Shown here one piece after another: positions 18,401 to 26,789 of a stretch of 64,000 bases of DNA. The notes beneath the pieces were generated by a model. That model worked only from the letters and a program-made list of their open reading frames with translations. It was not told the DNA's origin and did no database searches. The position numbers and the translations under genes were made by a program. Each line of letters starts with the position of its first letter. Within the stretch, counting starts at the first letter, position 1. Origin of the DNA: Microtetraspora sp. NBRC 16547 (GTDB lineage: Bacteria > Actinomycetota > Actinomycetes > Streptosporangiales > Streptosporangiaceae); NCBI RefSeq assembly GCF_030268965.1, contig NZ_BSSE01000001.1, forward strand, positions 507,796 through 571,795. The letters run 5' to 3'.

Positions 18401-18943
18401 GTGCTGTCCTCGTCGGTCCGGCGGGGCTCTGACATTTCCGGTTTCATCCTCGGTCTTTTCGTGGGGGCGACGGCCACCACGTTCGCTTTCGTCGTGGTCG
18501 GCTCGATTATTCGAGCACCATTCCCATTCCTCGCGCTCCAGATCCTGGTCGCCCTCGCGGCGGTCATCCTGCTGCTTCAGGAACTCGGCGTGCTCAAATT
18601 CCCCATACTGCAGAACGCGCGCCTGGTCCCGCAGTTCGTCACTCGGATTCCATTCTGGGGGTCGGTGCAGTTCGGCATGGAAATGGGGACGGGAATGCGA
18701 ACCTACTCGCCGACCGCGCTACCGCACATCATGGCGATTTCCATCGTGTTTCTCGCCTCGTGGCCACAAGCGCTCATGGCGGGCGTCGGTTTCGCGCTGG
18801 GCAGGGCAGTGATGCTTCTGACGTTCGCCGCGGCCCGGAACAAGATGGCGGCCGACACCGCCTTCCACTTCGAGTTGCCCCGGCTGAGGCCGCTGTTCGC
18901 GATCCTGGCGATCCCGGTGATCGTACTGCTGGTGATCCCGTGA
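18401..18943 (+). CDS. polytopic membrane protein of the MauD/MauE-like cassette
   Basis: 180 residues from GTG 18401, the first start after the in-frame TGA at 18380. It has about four membrane helices (FILGLFVGATATTFAFVVVG, LALQILVALAAVILLLQEL, ALPHIMAISIVFLASWPQAL, LFAILAIPVIVLLVIP). No Cys is visible, so it is not itself a disulfide carrier. The frame is the same as 18215-18382, suggesting an original six-helix protein of about 242 residues. Its stop overlaps the MauE-like start (GTGA). Codon use is less GC-biased than neighbours. Confidence 0.65.
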   Translation: MLSSSVRRGSDISGFILGLFVGATATTFAFVVVGSIIRAPFPFLALQILVALAAVILLLQELGVLKFPILQNARLVPQFVTRIPFWGSVQFGMEMGTGMRTYSPTALPHIMAISIVFLASWPQALMAGVGFALGRAVMLLTFAAARNKMAADTAFHFELPRLRPLFAILAIPVIVLLVIP

Positions 18944-19320
18944 TCATCGTGCGATACGCCCTGGGGGTCGTCCTGGCTCTCGCCGTCGTCGGGAAGCTCC
19001 GTTCCTTCGGGGCTTTCCGCGACAGCCTGGCGAACTTCGGTCTCAGGCTTCGGATCGCGTCGGCGGCGGCCGGCGCGATCGTCGCCGTGGAGGCGCTGAC
19101 GGCCGCGGCGGTGTTCACCTCCGCGCCCGACCTGGCCGTGGGGGTCGCGGGAAGCCTGCTGGGCGTCGCGTTCACCGGAGCGCAGACCTACCTGCTGGCC
19201 GCGGGCAACCCGGCCTCCTGCCAGTGTTTCGGCGTACGCGAGACGGTGTCCGCGTGGACCTGGATCAGAGCGGCCCTGGTCCTGCTGATGGGCTTGGCGT
19301 TGCTCAGCGCGGCCGTCTGA
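18940..19320 (+). CDS. MauE/DoxX-like redox membrane protein
   Basis: 126 residues from GTG 18940, overlapping the preceding stop by four bases. Four membrane helices are seen, with the conserved Cys pair CQCFG near residue 92, typical of MauE-family proteins that pass electrons or oxidising equivalents to periplasmic thiol proteins. In methylotrophs MauE works with MauD to mature the light chain. Here it is the last gene of the cassette and probably recycles the CPIC protein at 17181-17690. Confidence 0.8.
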   Translation: MIIVRYALGVVLALAVVGKLRSFGAFRDSLANFGLRLRIASAAAGAIVAVEALTAAAVFTSAPDLAVGVAGSLLGVAFTGAQTYLLAAGNPASCQCFGVRETVSAWTWIRAALVLLMGLALLSAAV

Positions 19321-19356
19321 GCGCGTCGCTCCGCCGTACAGCCTTTCGCCGCACGG

Positions 19357-19452
19357 CCTTGCGCGGCGTCGCCCCTTCACGGCCTCGCCCCTTGCGCGGC
19401 CTCGACCCTTGCGCGGCGTCGCCCCTTCACGGCCTCGCCCCTTGCGCGGCCC
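19357..19452. repeat. 50-bp tandem repeat, about two copies
   Basis: A unit beginning CCTTGCGCGGCGTCGCCCCT starts at 19357 and again at 19407, nearly identical across the second copy. It fills the gap between the redox cassette and the sigma factor gene. Confidence 0.75.
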
Positions 19453-19516
19453 TCAACCTTTCGCGGGCGGCCAGAGTCTTCAATGATGACGCCGTCCAAC
19501 GGAGGGGCTGGACCGG

Positions 19517-20020
19517 GTGACCGACACTGAGAGTTTCCGAGAGTTCGTGGCGGCGCGCGGCCTGGCCCTGTCGCGGACGGCCTTTCTGCTCACCGGTGAT
19601 CACGGCCATGCCGAGGACCTGCTACAGGAGACGCTGGTCAAGGCGGCGGCCAAATGGCGCAAGGTCGCGACCGTCGGCGATCCTGAGGCGTACGTGCGCA
19701 AGATCATGCTCAACCAGTTGCGTACCTGGCGCCGCCCGAGGCGGCTGACCTTCTTCCCGACCGCCGACCTGCCCGAATCCCCGGCCCACGAGGACCAGGC
19801 CACGCAGACCGAACTCAAGATCATGCTGAGGAACGCGCTCGGCCTCCTCAGTCCCAAGCAGCGGATCGTGCTCTACCTGAGGTTCTACGAGGACCTCCCG
19901 GAGGCGGAGGTCGCCGCGCAGTTGGACTGCACCGTCGGGACGGTCAAGCGGCACGCGCACGACGCGCTCAAACGCCTGAGAACAGTGGCACCACACCTGC
20001 TGGAGAGGATGCATCCGTGA
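19517..20020 (+). CDS. SigE-family ECF RNA polymerase sigma factor
   Basis: 167 residues from GTG 19517. Region 2 (FREFVAARGLALSRTAFLLTGD, AEDLLQETLVKAAAKW) and region 4 (LLSPKQRIVLYLRFYEDLPEAEVAAQLDCTVGTVKRH) mark it as the actinobacterial SigE-like ECF group. Its stop overlaps the start of the next gene by four bases, which encodes the probable membrane regulator. Confidence 0.9.
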   Translation: MTDTESFREFVAARGLALSRTAFLLTGDHGHAEDLLQETLVKAAAKWRKVATVGDPEAYVRKIMLNQLRTWRRPRRLTFFPTADLPESPAHEDQATQTELKIMLRNALGLLSPKQRIVLYLRFYEDLPEAEVAAQLDCTVGTVKRHAHDALKRLRTVAPHLLERMHP

Positions 20021-21090
20021 ATCTCCGCGACACCTACCACCAGCTCGAAGAGGAAGCGCGCGACTACGCCGACGCGGACCGCGTGTTGCGCGTAATGCGC
20101 CGGCGCAGGGCCGTGCGAACCGCGGCGACAGTGACCTTCGCGGCGCTGGTGATCGCCGGTGGAGTCGGCCTCCAGCAGAGCCTGACCGGCCTCTCCGGCA
20201 ACACCATCACGGCGGTTCCGGCGGCGTCCGGCTCCGCGACGCCGTCGTCGGCCTACCCGGCGCTGCCCGCGCGCGGGCCGGTCGGGCAGGGCGCCGCGGT
20301 GTACACGCCGTGCAGATACGCCTGCCCCACGCTGCTGGCTCTCGCGGACGGCCGGCAGTACCTGCTCGGCGCGCACACCATCACCCCGCCGGGCAACATC
20401 ACGCTGTCCCCCGATGGCCGCTGGCTCGGCATGCCGACCGCGAGCGGTTACGAGCTCAGGGATCTGCTGGGTGACACAACGCGCCGCATCGCCTCTCCGG
20501 CGACCGGCGGAGCGGGCAGCGCCTACAGCCCATGGGCCTGGTCCGCCGACTCGCGGCGGTTGATCCTCGGATACCACGCGAGCGGGGATGTCAGCGCGTA
20601 CACCGATGTGGACCTCACCACCGGGCGGGCCACCACGCCGCACCTGCCCAAGGGATACGAGCCCGTCGGCATCCTGCCCTCGGGGGCCCTGTTCCTCCTG
20701 GACCAGTCACAGTACGACGGGAGCGCACGCAGGCAGGTGAGCCTGCGCACGGGCGGCTCGGCCGTGACGCTCCGGGCGACCGGAGCCGGAGTCTTCTCCG
20801 ATGCCGACCACGGCCTGTCAGTCCAGGTCAGCGGTGGCCGCATCTTCCTACTGGAATACACCGGAGACAAGATCGCGGTTCTGGAGTTCGACCAGAAGGG
20901 CACACTCGTGTCGCGCACGCCACTGGCGGACGGTGAGTATGCCCTCGGCCCGACGCCAGAGGGATATGCCGTCATCCAGCTTCCCCCCGACCAGCGGACC
21001 GGACGCCAGCGGCTGTTGTCCGCCGGCCGCCTCCTTCACGAGTTCCCGGGCGAGGCGGAGATCGTCATTCCCGGCGGTGCCCGGCACTGA
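20017..21090 (+). CDS. single-pass membrane protein, probable partner of the ECF sigma factor
   Basis: 357 residues from GTG 20017. The cytosolic N-terminus (about 40 residues, VLRVMRRRRAVRT) precedes one TM helix (AATVTFAALVIAGGVGLQQS) and a large extracytoplasmic domain with WD40/TolB-like beta-propeller repeats (LSPDGRWLGM, WSADSRRLILGY, TLADGEYALG). This is the layout of proteins encoded next to SigE-type factors. The N-terminal part lacks a recognisable zinc anti-sigma motif, so an anti-sigma role is inferred from coupling. Confidence 0.75.
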   Translation: MNLRDTYHQLEEEARDYADADRVLRVMRRRRAVRTAATVTFAALVIAGGVGLQQSLTGLSGNTITAVPAASGSATPSSAYPALPARGPVGQGAAVYTPCRYACPTLLALADGRQYLLGAHTITPPGNITLSPDGRWLGMPTASGYELRDLLGDTTRRIASPATGGAGSAYSPWAWSADSRRLILGYHASGDVSAYTDVDLTTGRATTPHLPKGYEPVGILPSGALFLLDQSQYDGSARRQVSLRTGGSAVTLRATGAGVFSDADHGLSVQVSGGRIFLLEYTGDKIAVLEFDQKGTLVSRTPLADGEYALGPTPEGYAVIQLPPDQRTGRQRLLSAGRLLHEFPGEAEIVIPGGARH

Positions 21091-21215
21091 CATGCCCGGC
21101 CGCCTCCGCCGCCGCGATCAGCCGCCCCCGTGACCGGCCTAGCGGCGTCCCCTCGGCCACCTACCGTCGTGGTGCTCGCCGGCCGGCCGTGCGCGGCGGG
21201 TGCCAGGCAGGCAGG

Positions 21216-21947
21216 TCAATCTCCTGCTGGGCGTTGGAACAGCGCGGCCAGGAGGAAGGGGGCGCCGAAGACGGGCGCGTCCGGCGACTGTTCCTCCATC
21301 TGGCGCATCTCGACCTCTGTGTAGTCGGCGAAGATCCAACGCAGTTCGTCGTAGGTGTACGCCAGGCCGCCGTGCAGGCGGCCTTCGCGGTAGAACTCCT
21401 TGTCGGGCAATTCGGAGCCCATGGCCCCGGCGGCGAAGCAGCTGAGCGCGAGGTGGCCGCCGGGGACCAGCAGCCGGTCCAGCAGATTCAAGTAGCTCAC
21501 CCTGCGGTGCGGCGGCAGGTGGTGCAGGCAGCCGGAGTCGTTGACCAGGTCGTACCGGCCGGGCTGGAGGTCGGCGGTGAAGGCGTCGCCGCAGTGGAAG
21601 CGGACATCGGCGCCCGCCTCCCGGGCACGCTCCTCGGCCCAGGCCACAGCCGTAGGGGAGAGATCGATGGCGTCGACCTCGAAGCCGAGCGAGGCCAGGT
21701 AGACGGCATTGCGACCCGGTCCGCAACCCAGATCCAGAGCGCGCCCCGGTTTGAGCACCCCCCGCTCGATGTACGACACAAGGCTCTCGTCCGGCTTGCC
21801 CACGAAGAAGGGGACCGGCTTTGAGCGGTCGGTATAGAAGTCGTCCCACCATGGCGACGCGTTCCCGCTCCATCGGTCCGCGCCCGGTGCGAAGAGCTGG
21901 TCGAGCAGGTCCATGACATCATCCATCGTGCGAATGGTTCGGTTCAC
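21216..21947 (-). CDS. class I SAM-dependent methyltransferase
   Basis: 243 residues from GTG 21947, which has GAGGG 7 nt upstream. Motif I is ALDLGCGPGRNAVYLASLG, followed by VDAIDLSPTAVAW and the post-motif YDLVNDSGCLHHLPPHRR, a TehB/UbiE-like fold. The FGAPFLLAALF C-terminus is common in small actinobacterial methyltransferases. Acceptor substrate unknown. Confidence 0.85.
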   Translation of the reverse strand: MNRTIRTMDDVMDLLDQLFAPGADRWSGNASPWWDDFYTDRSKPVPFFVGKPDESLVSYIERGVLKPGRALDLGCGPGRNAVYLASLGFEVDAIDLSPTAVAWAEERAREAGADVRFHCGDAFTADLQPGRYDLVNDSGCLHHLPPHRRVSYLNLLDRLLVPGGHLALSCFAAGAMGSELPDKEFYREGRLHGGLAYTYDELRWIFADYTEVEMRQMEEQSPDAPVFGAPFLLAALFQRPAGD

Positions 21948-22334
21948 TCGGTGTCCCTCAAGAGATGGTGGGCCGCGCGGCAGGCACTTCTGATCATATT
22001 TGGGATCCGCTATATCAGTGCTGGTCAGGCACGGTTTTCGCATCCCCTCCGGCAGTGGCGGAGACGGCTGTGGGGACACTCCGACACCGGTTGATCCACT
22101 CCCCCTAGGCACGCGGCCTCCACTCGGCAGCTCTCCCCTGAGGGGCGGCTACGGGGATCTCAGAAACGCCTCAGGACCGACGCACAGGAGCCGAAATGTG
22201 TCCTTGGTCACACTCGTCGAAGCGTGGCCGAGCTGCCGACGTCTTCGCCGGCTCCATGCGGGAGTCCCGCCTGGAAGGCATCCGAAGTCGGCCCCCTGCA
22301 CTTCTTCGCCAAAGGAACCGCGGGCACCCCGGGA
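21948..22334. other. intergenic stretch without a recognised gene
   Basis: 387 bp between the methyltransferase start and the end of the hydrolase gene. No reading frame here looks like a protein and no strong hairpin was found. It could hold the methyltransferase promoter. Confidence 0.5.
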
Positions 22335-23123
22335 TCAGGCGGTGATCGAGTCGAGGAACTCGCGGACGGCCTTGGCGAATCCGGCGGGGTCGCCGGCGTA
22401 GACGAAGTGGTCGGTGTCCAGCTCGACGAAGCTGGTGCGAGGACGTCGTCCCACCATGGCCTGGGCCTGGTCCGCGGGGATGGCGCCCCGGGCACCCCTG
22501 ATCAGGAGGGCGGGGCAGGAGCTGGCCAGCCAGTCGTTCCAGTGGTCGCCGTGGACCAAGTCCTCGGAGTCCACGATGTCCTGGGGATGGAAGGGCAGGC
22601 GCCATGTGCCGTCGGGATTGCGGCGCAGGGTGTCGGCGAGGAAGGGACCCGCCGGGCCGAGCCCGTCGATGAGCGCCTGGCGGGTGGGGGCCTGGGTGGG
22701 CAGGCCCAGGACGAAGGCCAGCGGGTTGGGACCGTGCAGGCCGAGCGAAACCGGGCCGTCGGTGTTGACGAAGGCCTCGACCCGATCGGGGTGACGGGCG
22801 GCGAATTGGTAGGCGTTGATGGCGCCCAGCGAGTGGCCCACGATCGCGATCCGCTCGATGCCGAGGTGGTCGAGCAACGCGAGGATGTCGGCCAGATAGC
22901 CCTCACGCGAGTAGTCGGCGGCCCGGTCGGAGTCGCCGTGGCCACGCTGGTCAAGGGCGATGACACGCCTGTCGGGGGCCAGCTCGCGAGCCAGGTCGGT
23001 GAAGCTGGCGCCTTCGGACATGTGACCGTGCAGGGCGAGCAGGGGACGCCCGGTGCCGCCGAAGTCGAGGTAGGACAGGCGGCGGCCGTCGATCCGCAGC
23101 TCGGAGCGGAGGGGGCTGGTCAC
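22335..23123 (-). CDS. alpha/beta hydrolase
   Basis: 262 residues from GTG 23123, with AAGGAG about 8 nt upstream. HGHMSEGASF oxyanion loop, DQRGHGDSD, nucleophile elbow GHSLGAINA, and the acid and His in GARGAIP and DTDHFVY regions. It resembles haloperoxidase/dehalogenase-like hydrolases. It is divergent from a TetR regulator, which is the usual arrangement for a repressor and its target. Confidence 0.85.
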   Translation of the reverse strand: MTSPLRSELRIDGRRLSYLDFGGTGRPLLALHGHMSEGASFTDLARELAPDRRVIALDQRGHGDSDRAADYSREGYLADILALLDHLGIERIAIVGHSLGAINAYQFAARHPDRVEAFVNTDGPVSLGLHGPNPLAFVLGLPTQAPTRQALIDGLGPAGPFLADTLRRNPDGTWRLPFHPQDIVDSEDLVHGDHWNDWLASSCPALLIRGARGAIPADQAQAMVGRRPRTSFVELDTDHFVYAGDPAGFAKAVREFLDSITA

Positions 23124-23178
23124 AGTGATTCTCCTTGGGGTCGTTCCTTGCGGCCTCCATGACCATACGCCGATTTGG

Positions 23179-23221
23179 GCGCTTGAACAAGACGTACGCC
23201 TAAGGCGCTTGCCTAAAGCGC
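23179..23221. promoter_or_regulatory. inverted repeats in the hydrolase/TetR divergent promoter
   Basis: GCGCTT, five bases, AAGCGC (23205-23221) is a perfect inverted repeat; CGCC-TAA-GGCG (23197-23207) overlaps it, and GCGCTTG occurs again near 23180. TAGGGT (23228-23233) is a plausible -10 for the TetR gene. Likely autoregulatory operator. Confidence 0.5.
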
Positions 23222-23241
23222 GCGAACTAGGGTCCGCTAGC

Positions 23242-23841
23242 ATGCCTGACATGGGAAACCGTGAAGATCTGCTTGCCGGAGCCCGGCGCTGTCTGGAAGA
23301 GAAGGGCTGGACGCGCACGACCATCCGCGACATCACGGCCGCCGCCGGCGGCGTCAGCATGGCCGCCATCGGCTACCACTTCGGGTCGCGGGAGGCGTTG
23401 CTGAACGCGGCACTCATCGAAGCCATCGACGAGTGGGGCACGGAAACCGGCCGCACCCTGGCGGAGTACGCAGAGCCGGGGGCCGACCCCGCCGAGCAGT
23501 TCGAGGCCATGTGGGAACGACTGATCGAATCGTTCACCACACACAGGCGCCTGTGGATCGCCTCATTCGAAGCACTGCTGCAGGCCGAGCACTACCCCGA
23601 ACTACGGGAGCATCTGGCCCGCGGCCAGACAGAGGGGCGTCGGGGCCTGGCAGCGATCTTGCAGGGCATCCCGGAGGACGCCGTCCAGGACGCCACGGCA
23701 CGCACTCTGGGCGCGGTGCAGATGGCCCTGATGAGCGGGGTCATGACCCAGTGGCTGATCGACCCCGACCGCGCTCCCTCCGCGGCCGAGGTGGTGGCCG
23801 GGCTCCGCAGCATCATGGCGACCGTCACTCCCGAGCCATAG
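23242..23841 (+). CDS. TetR-family transcriptional regulator
   Basis: 199 residues from ATG 23242 (a second ATG is at 23251). N-terminal HTH: LLAGARRCLEEKGWTRTTIRDI, GGVSMAAIGYHFGSREALL. The C-terminal ligand-binding domain contains EQFEAMWERLIESFTTHRRLW, matching TetR_C-type regulators. A -10 hexamer (TAGGGT) lies 8 nt before the ATG and no Shine-Dalgarno is visible. Probable repressor of the divergent hydrolase gene. Confidence 0.88.
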   Translation: MPDMGNREDLLAGARRCLEEKGWTRTTIRDITAAAGGVSMAAIGYHFGSREALLNAALIEAIDEWGTETGRTLAEYAEPGADPAEQFEAMWERLIESFTTHRRLWIASFEALLQAEHYPELREHLARGQTEGRRGLAAILQGIPEDAVQDATARTLGAVQMALMSGVMTQWLIDPDRAPSAAEVVAGLRSIMATVTPEP

Positions 23842-23949
23842 GTGCTGGCCGCCTGGGGACGTCCTGAGCAGGCCAACGTGGCCTGGGTGGCACTCCTGAT
23901 CGGCAGCATCGCCTTCGGCTGGCGCGCGATGGTCGCGCGGTCGGCTTAG
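23842..23949 (+). pseudogene. 35-codon membrane-protein remnant
   Basis: Directly after the TetR stop, an open frame from GTG 23842 encodes one hydrophobic helix (WVALLIGSIAFGWRAMV) and stops at TAG 23947-23949. It has no ribosome-binding site and looks like the C-terminus of a lost transporter gene. Weakly supported. Confidence 0.3.
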
Positions 23950-23952
23950 GTC

Positions 23953-24001
23953 GTGTCTGATAATCACGCCCTGCTGCGCGCGGGCAGCGTTTGTCAGACA
24001 C
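23953..24001. repeat. 49-bp inverted-repeat hairpin
   Basis: GTGTCTGATAA at 23953 pairs with TTGTCAGACAC at 23991, with further pairing towards the centre. The outer ends resemble transposon termini, but no transposase is present. It could be a miniature element or a terminator for the TetR gene. Confidence 0.55.
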
Positions 24002-24379
24002 TCCCTAGCAGTCGCACGGCGGTCATCTGCATCACATGGCGCAGCGTCACCACAGGTTTGCCCGCACCCTTTTCTTGACACTCACGATCGAGTTTAGGCT
24101 TACCCGCGCCGCGGAGTGGACGGCACAGCTTACATAGGGCTTTGCCTCGGCAATGTTTACGCGCACTTGCTGTCGACTATGGTAGTGAATGCGACGGTAT
24201 GGGATGTTTGATTACATCCGGCGCCGAGGGCATTGTGAATGCTCTGTCGCAGCGGCCCGCGGGCAGAGAATTCTCGCCGCCGACCACCCTATCGGGAATA
24301 TTCTTCGTTCAGGAGAGAGAGTCTTCTGCGTTCAAAATTCGAACCAGCGAGCAATACTGACGAAGAGGCGCTGTTCTCC
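24002..24379. other. low-GC intergenic stretch
   Basis: About 380 bp with clearly lower GC than the surroundings and no protein-like frame. TTGACA (24075-24080) followed by TAGGCT (24095-24100) could be promoter parts, but the 14-bp spacing is short. It may be acquired DNA along with the decayed gene and the haloperoxidase-like gene that follow. Confidence 0.45.
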
Positions 24380-24652
24380 ATGAAAAGAACAACGAGATTG
24401 CGGCTTTTAGTCGCGTCCTTTCGTTGCGGTGCTTTTCGCCATGACTGGAGCGGCTTCCGCAACCGAACCAGCGGTGCGCCGAGCACGTCCTGACGACGTA
24501 AACCCTACGAGCCGGCACGGTAACGACCGGCACGGCCGAGTCCCGACTGGGTTGAGGGCGACGGCCCCTGACACGGTGGGCGTTGGTCGTCGTAGAGACG
24601 CTGAAGTGGCCTGTCATCTTTCCTCTCTCCGCTATCTGACAGGAGGAGAATC
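24380..24652 (+). pseudogene. frameshifted gene for a small exported protein
   Basis: ATG 24380 begins a signal peptide (MKRTTRLRLLVASF) that continues in the +1 frame as VAVLFAMTGAASATEPAV, giving a complete n-region, hydrophobic core and ASA cleavage site. One extra base near 24420-24422 breaks the frame. Beyond the cleavage site the sequence is not clearly protein-like and runs to the haloperoxidase ribosome-binding site. Either a decayed secreted protein or a decayed first start of the next gene. Confidence 0.45.
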
Positions 24653-26443
24653 GTGAGGATTTTCGCGCTTCCAGAACCGCGGAGAACCCGGCGGCGGTCT
24701 GTGCTCGCGCTCGCGGTGGCCTTCTTGACACTCGGCCCCCAGTACGCCGCAGCACCCGCCGCCCATGCCGCCCCGCTCGGGACCGCGAACGTCGTCGCGC
24801 CCCCGGCCCGGGGCAACGTGGTGATCGAGTGGAATCGGACGCTGCTCGACATCGTGCGCAGTCCGCACGCAGAGCCGGGCACCATCCATCCCACCCGTAA
24901 CTTCGCCATCATGAGCGCAGCCGTCTATGACGCGGTCAACGCGATCAGCCGCGCTCATCCCCTCTACGGCTCCAACCTCGCCGCACCTCGGGACGCCTCC
25001 CGCCCCGCCGCGGCCGCGGCGGCCGCCCACGACACCCTCACCGCCCTGTACCCAGCGCATAAGGCCGACCTGGACCGCCAGTTGTCCTCCGATCTCGCCG
25101 GCATTCCCGACAGCCGCGCCAAGCAGGAGGGCGTCAAGGTCGGCACCCAAGCGGCCCGCGCCATTCTCGCCCTGCGCGCGCACGACGGCGCCGACGCCAC
25201 CCCGCCGCCCTACGCCACCACCGGCAAACCCGGCGACTACCGGCCGACCCCGCCCGCCTTCAAGGCACCGGAATTCACCCACTGGGGCCACGTCACCCCA
25301 TTCCTACTCCGTACCGGCCACCAGTTCCGTCCCGCCGCACCTCCGGCGCTGAGCAGCCCTGCGTACGCGGCCGCCATCAACGAGGTCAAGGTCATCGGCG
25401 CCGCCCACAGCACCACGCGTACGGCGGAACAGACCACGCTCGCCAAGCTCTGGACCGGCCCCGCTCAGAACTACTGGTACGACGTCGCCCAACAGGTCGC
25501 CCTCGCGCGCCACAGCGATCTCAACCAGTCGGCGGACATGTTCGCCCTGCTCAACCTCACCGTCGCCGATGCAACCATCGGCGTCTACGACGCCAAGTAC
25601 ACCTACCGGTTCTGGCGGCCGATCACCGCCATCCGCCTGGCCGCCGGCAACCCGGACGTCAAGCAAGATCCGAAATGGACCCCGCTTGTCACCACCCCTC
25701 CCGACCCGTCCTACCCAGGCATGCACAGCGACATCAGCACGGCCGCCGCGGCAGTACTCGCCCGCTTCTACGGCGACCGCAACACCTTCACCCTCACCTC
25801 ACCCGCCGCCGGTGGCCCCAGTCCCTACACCAAGCCCTATACCAGCTTGAGCGCCACCGCGACCGAAGCCGGGCTCAGCCGCATCTGGGGGGGCATACAC
25901 ACCCGGCTCGACCACAAGTCCGGCAACGAACTCGGCACCGCCATCGCCCGCTACGCGCTCGGCCAGTCGAAGCTCGCGCCAGCTGTCCCGAGTTCGCCGA
26001 CCGGAAAGACTCCGGCCGGGCACGCCAGCCCCGCCGGCGCCACCGTCGCGAACGCCACCGTCGCGAACGCCACCGTCGCGAACGCCACCGTCGCGGTCCG
26101 AGACTCCAAGCTCGGCAAGATCCTTGTCGACGGCCGAGGACGCACGCTGTACCTGTTCGAGGCGGACAAGGGCACCAGCTCGACCTGCTACAGCACGTGC
26201 GCGACCGCCTGGCCGCCCCTGACCACCACGGGCAAGCCGCAGGCCGGCAGTGGCGCATCACCCGCCTTGCTCGGCACCACCGCCAGGACCGACCACACCA
26301 CCCAGGTCACCTACAACGGCCACCCGCTGTACTACTTCGTCACCGACGTCAAGCCCGGCGACATCACCGGGCAGGGTGACGACTCCTTTGGTGCCAAGTG
26401 GTACGTGCTCGACCCGAAGGGCAACAAGATCGAAAAGCGCTGA
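24653..26443 (+). CDS. secreted vanadium-haloperoxidase-like phosphatase with C-terminal secreted-repeat domain
   Basis: 596 residues from GTG 24653 (GGAGGAG 6 nt upstream). A signal peptide (core LALAVAFLTLG, cleavage near AHAAP) is followed by a PAP2/vanadium-haloperoxidase-like domain (about 50-440) with KYTYRFWRPITAI, PSYPGMHSD and GGIHTRLDH, the Lys/Arg, His and His anion-binding positions. A linker with three VANAT repeats leads to a C-terminal secreted-repeat domain (about 470-596; LVDGRGRTLYLFEADK and CYSTCATAWPPL). Halogenating or phosphatase activity is inferred from motifs. It is exported and possibly wall-associated. Confidence 0.83.
   Translation: MRIFALPEPRRTRRRSVLALAVAFLTLGPQYAAAPAAHAAPLGTANVVAPPARGNVVIEWNRTLLDIVRSPHAEPGTIHPTRNFAIMSAAVYDAVNAISRAHPLYGSNLAAPRDASRPAAAAAAAHDTLTALYPAHKADLDRQLSSDLAGIPDSRAKQEGVKVGTQAARAILALRAHDGADATPPPYATTGKPGDYRPTPPAFKAPEFTHWGHVTPFLLRTGHQFRPAAPPALSSPAYAAAINEVKVIGAAHSTTRTAEQTTLAKLWTGPAQNYWYDVAQQVALARHSDLNQSADMFALLNLTVADATIGVYDAKYTYRFWRPITAIRLAAGNPDVKQDPKWTPLVTTPPDPSYPGMHSDISTAAAAVLARFYGDRNTFTLTSPAAGGPSPYTKPYTSLSATATEAGLSRIWGGIHTRLDHKSGNELGTAIARYALGQSKLAPAVPSSPTGKTPAGHASPAGATVANATVANATVANATVAVRDSKLGKILVDGRGRTLYLFEADKGTSSTCYSTCATAWPPLTTTGKPQAGSGASPALLGTTARTDHTTQVTYNGHPLYYFVTDVKPGDITGQGDDSFGAKWYVLDPKGNKIEKR
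26042..26086 (+). repeat. 15-bp tandem repeat, three identical copies, in coding sequence
   Basis: ACCGTCGCGAACGCC occurs three times in a row inside the haloperoxidase-like gene, encoding VANAT repeats in the interdomain linker. Copy number could vary by slippage. Confidence 0.9.
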
Positions 26444-26789
26444 GTGTCTGGCCACGATAGCCGCCATACGCACAACGTCGAGCGTGCTGTCGCAACCGCG
26501 CCGGCGGCCGGGATCGTGGGAGGGAGCAGACGGACGTGGGAGCCCCGCCGAGGATGTCACCCCGCCGGGCCCGGCTGCGGCTGGCGACAGCCGCCGGGCG
26601 CTGCTGGAGCACCGCCAGAGACCCCGCGATTCCAGAGTTCGAGAACGTGCACCTCGACGACGAGGGAATTTGGCGCACCACCCACATCACCGCACGACTT
26701 TCGGCACCCAGAGGCCGACAGGCTCCAGGCCGACCTTGGGTTAATCGCTGCTCTTCTATACGCTGCCTGGCCGGTGAGTACGGCCGGCA
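26444..26789. other. intergenic stretch, decayed or noncoding
   Basis: About 350 bp between the haloperoxidase-like gene and a miniature inverted-repeat element. An open frame spans it but its composition is not protein-like and no ribosome-binding site precedes a start. Confidence 0.45.

Noticed and set aside
24087-24105. Possible IdeR iron box around TTTAGGCTTACC
   Set aside because: The centre matches, but the outer half-sites do not, giving only about 11 of 19 positions; too weak to claim iron regulation.
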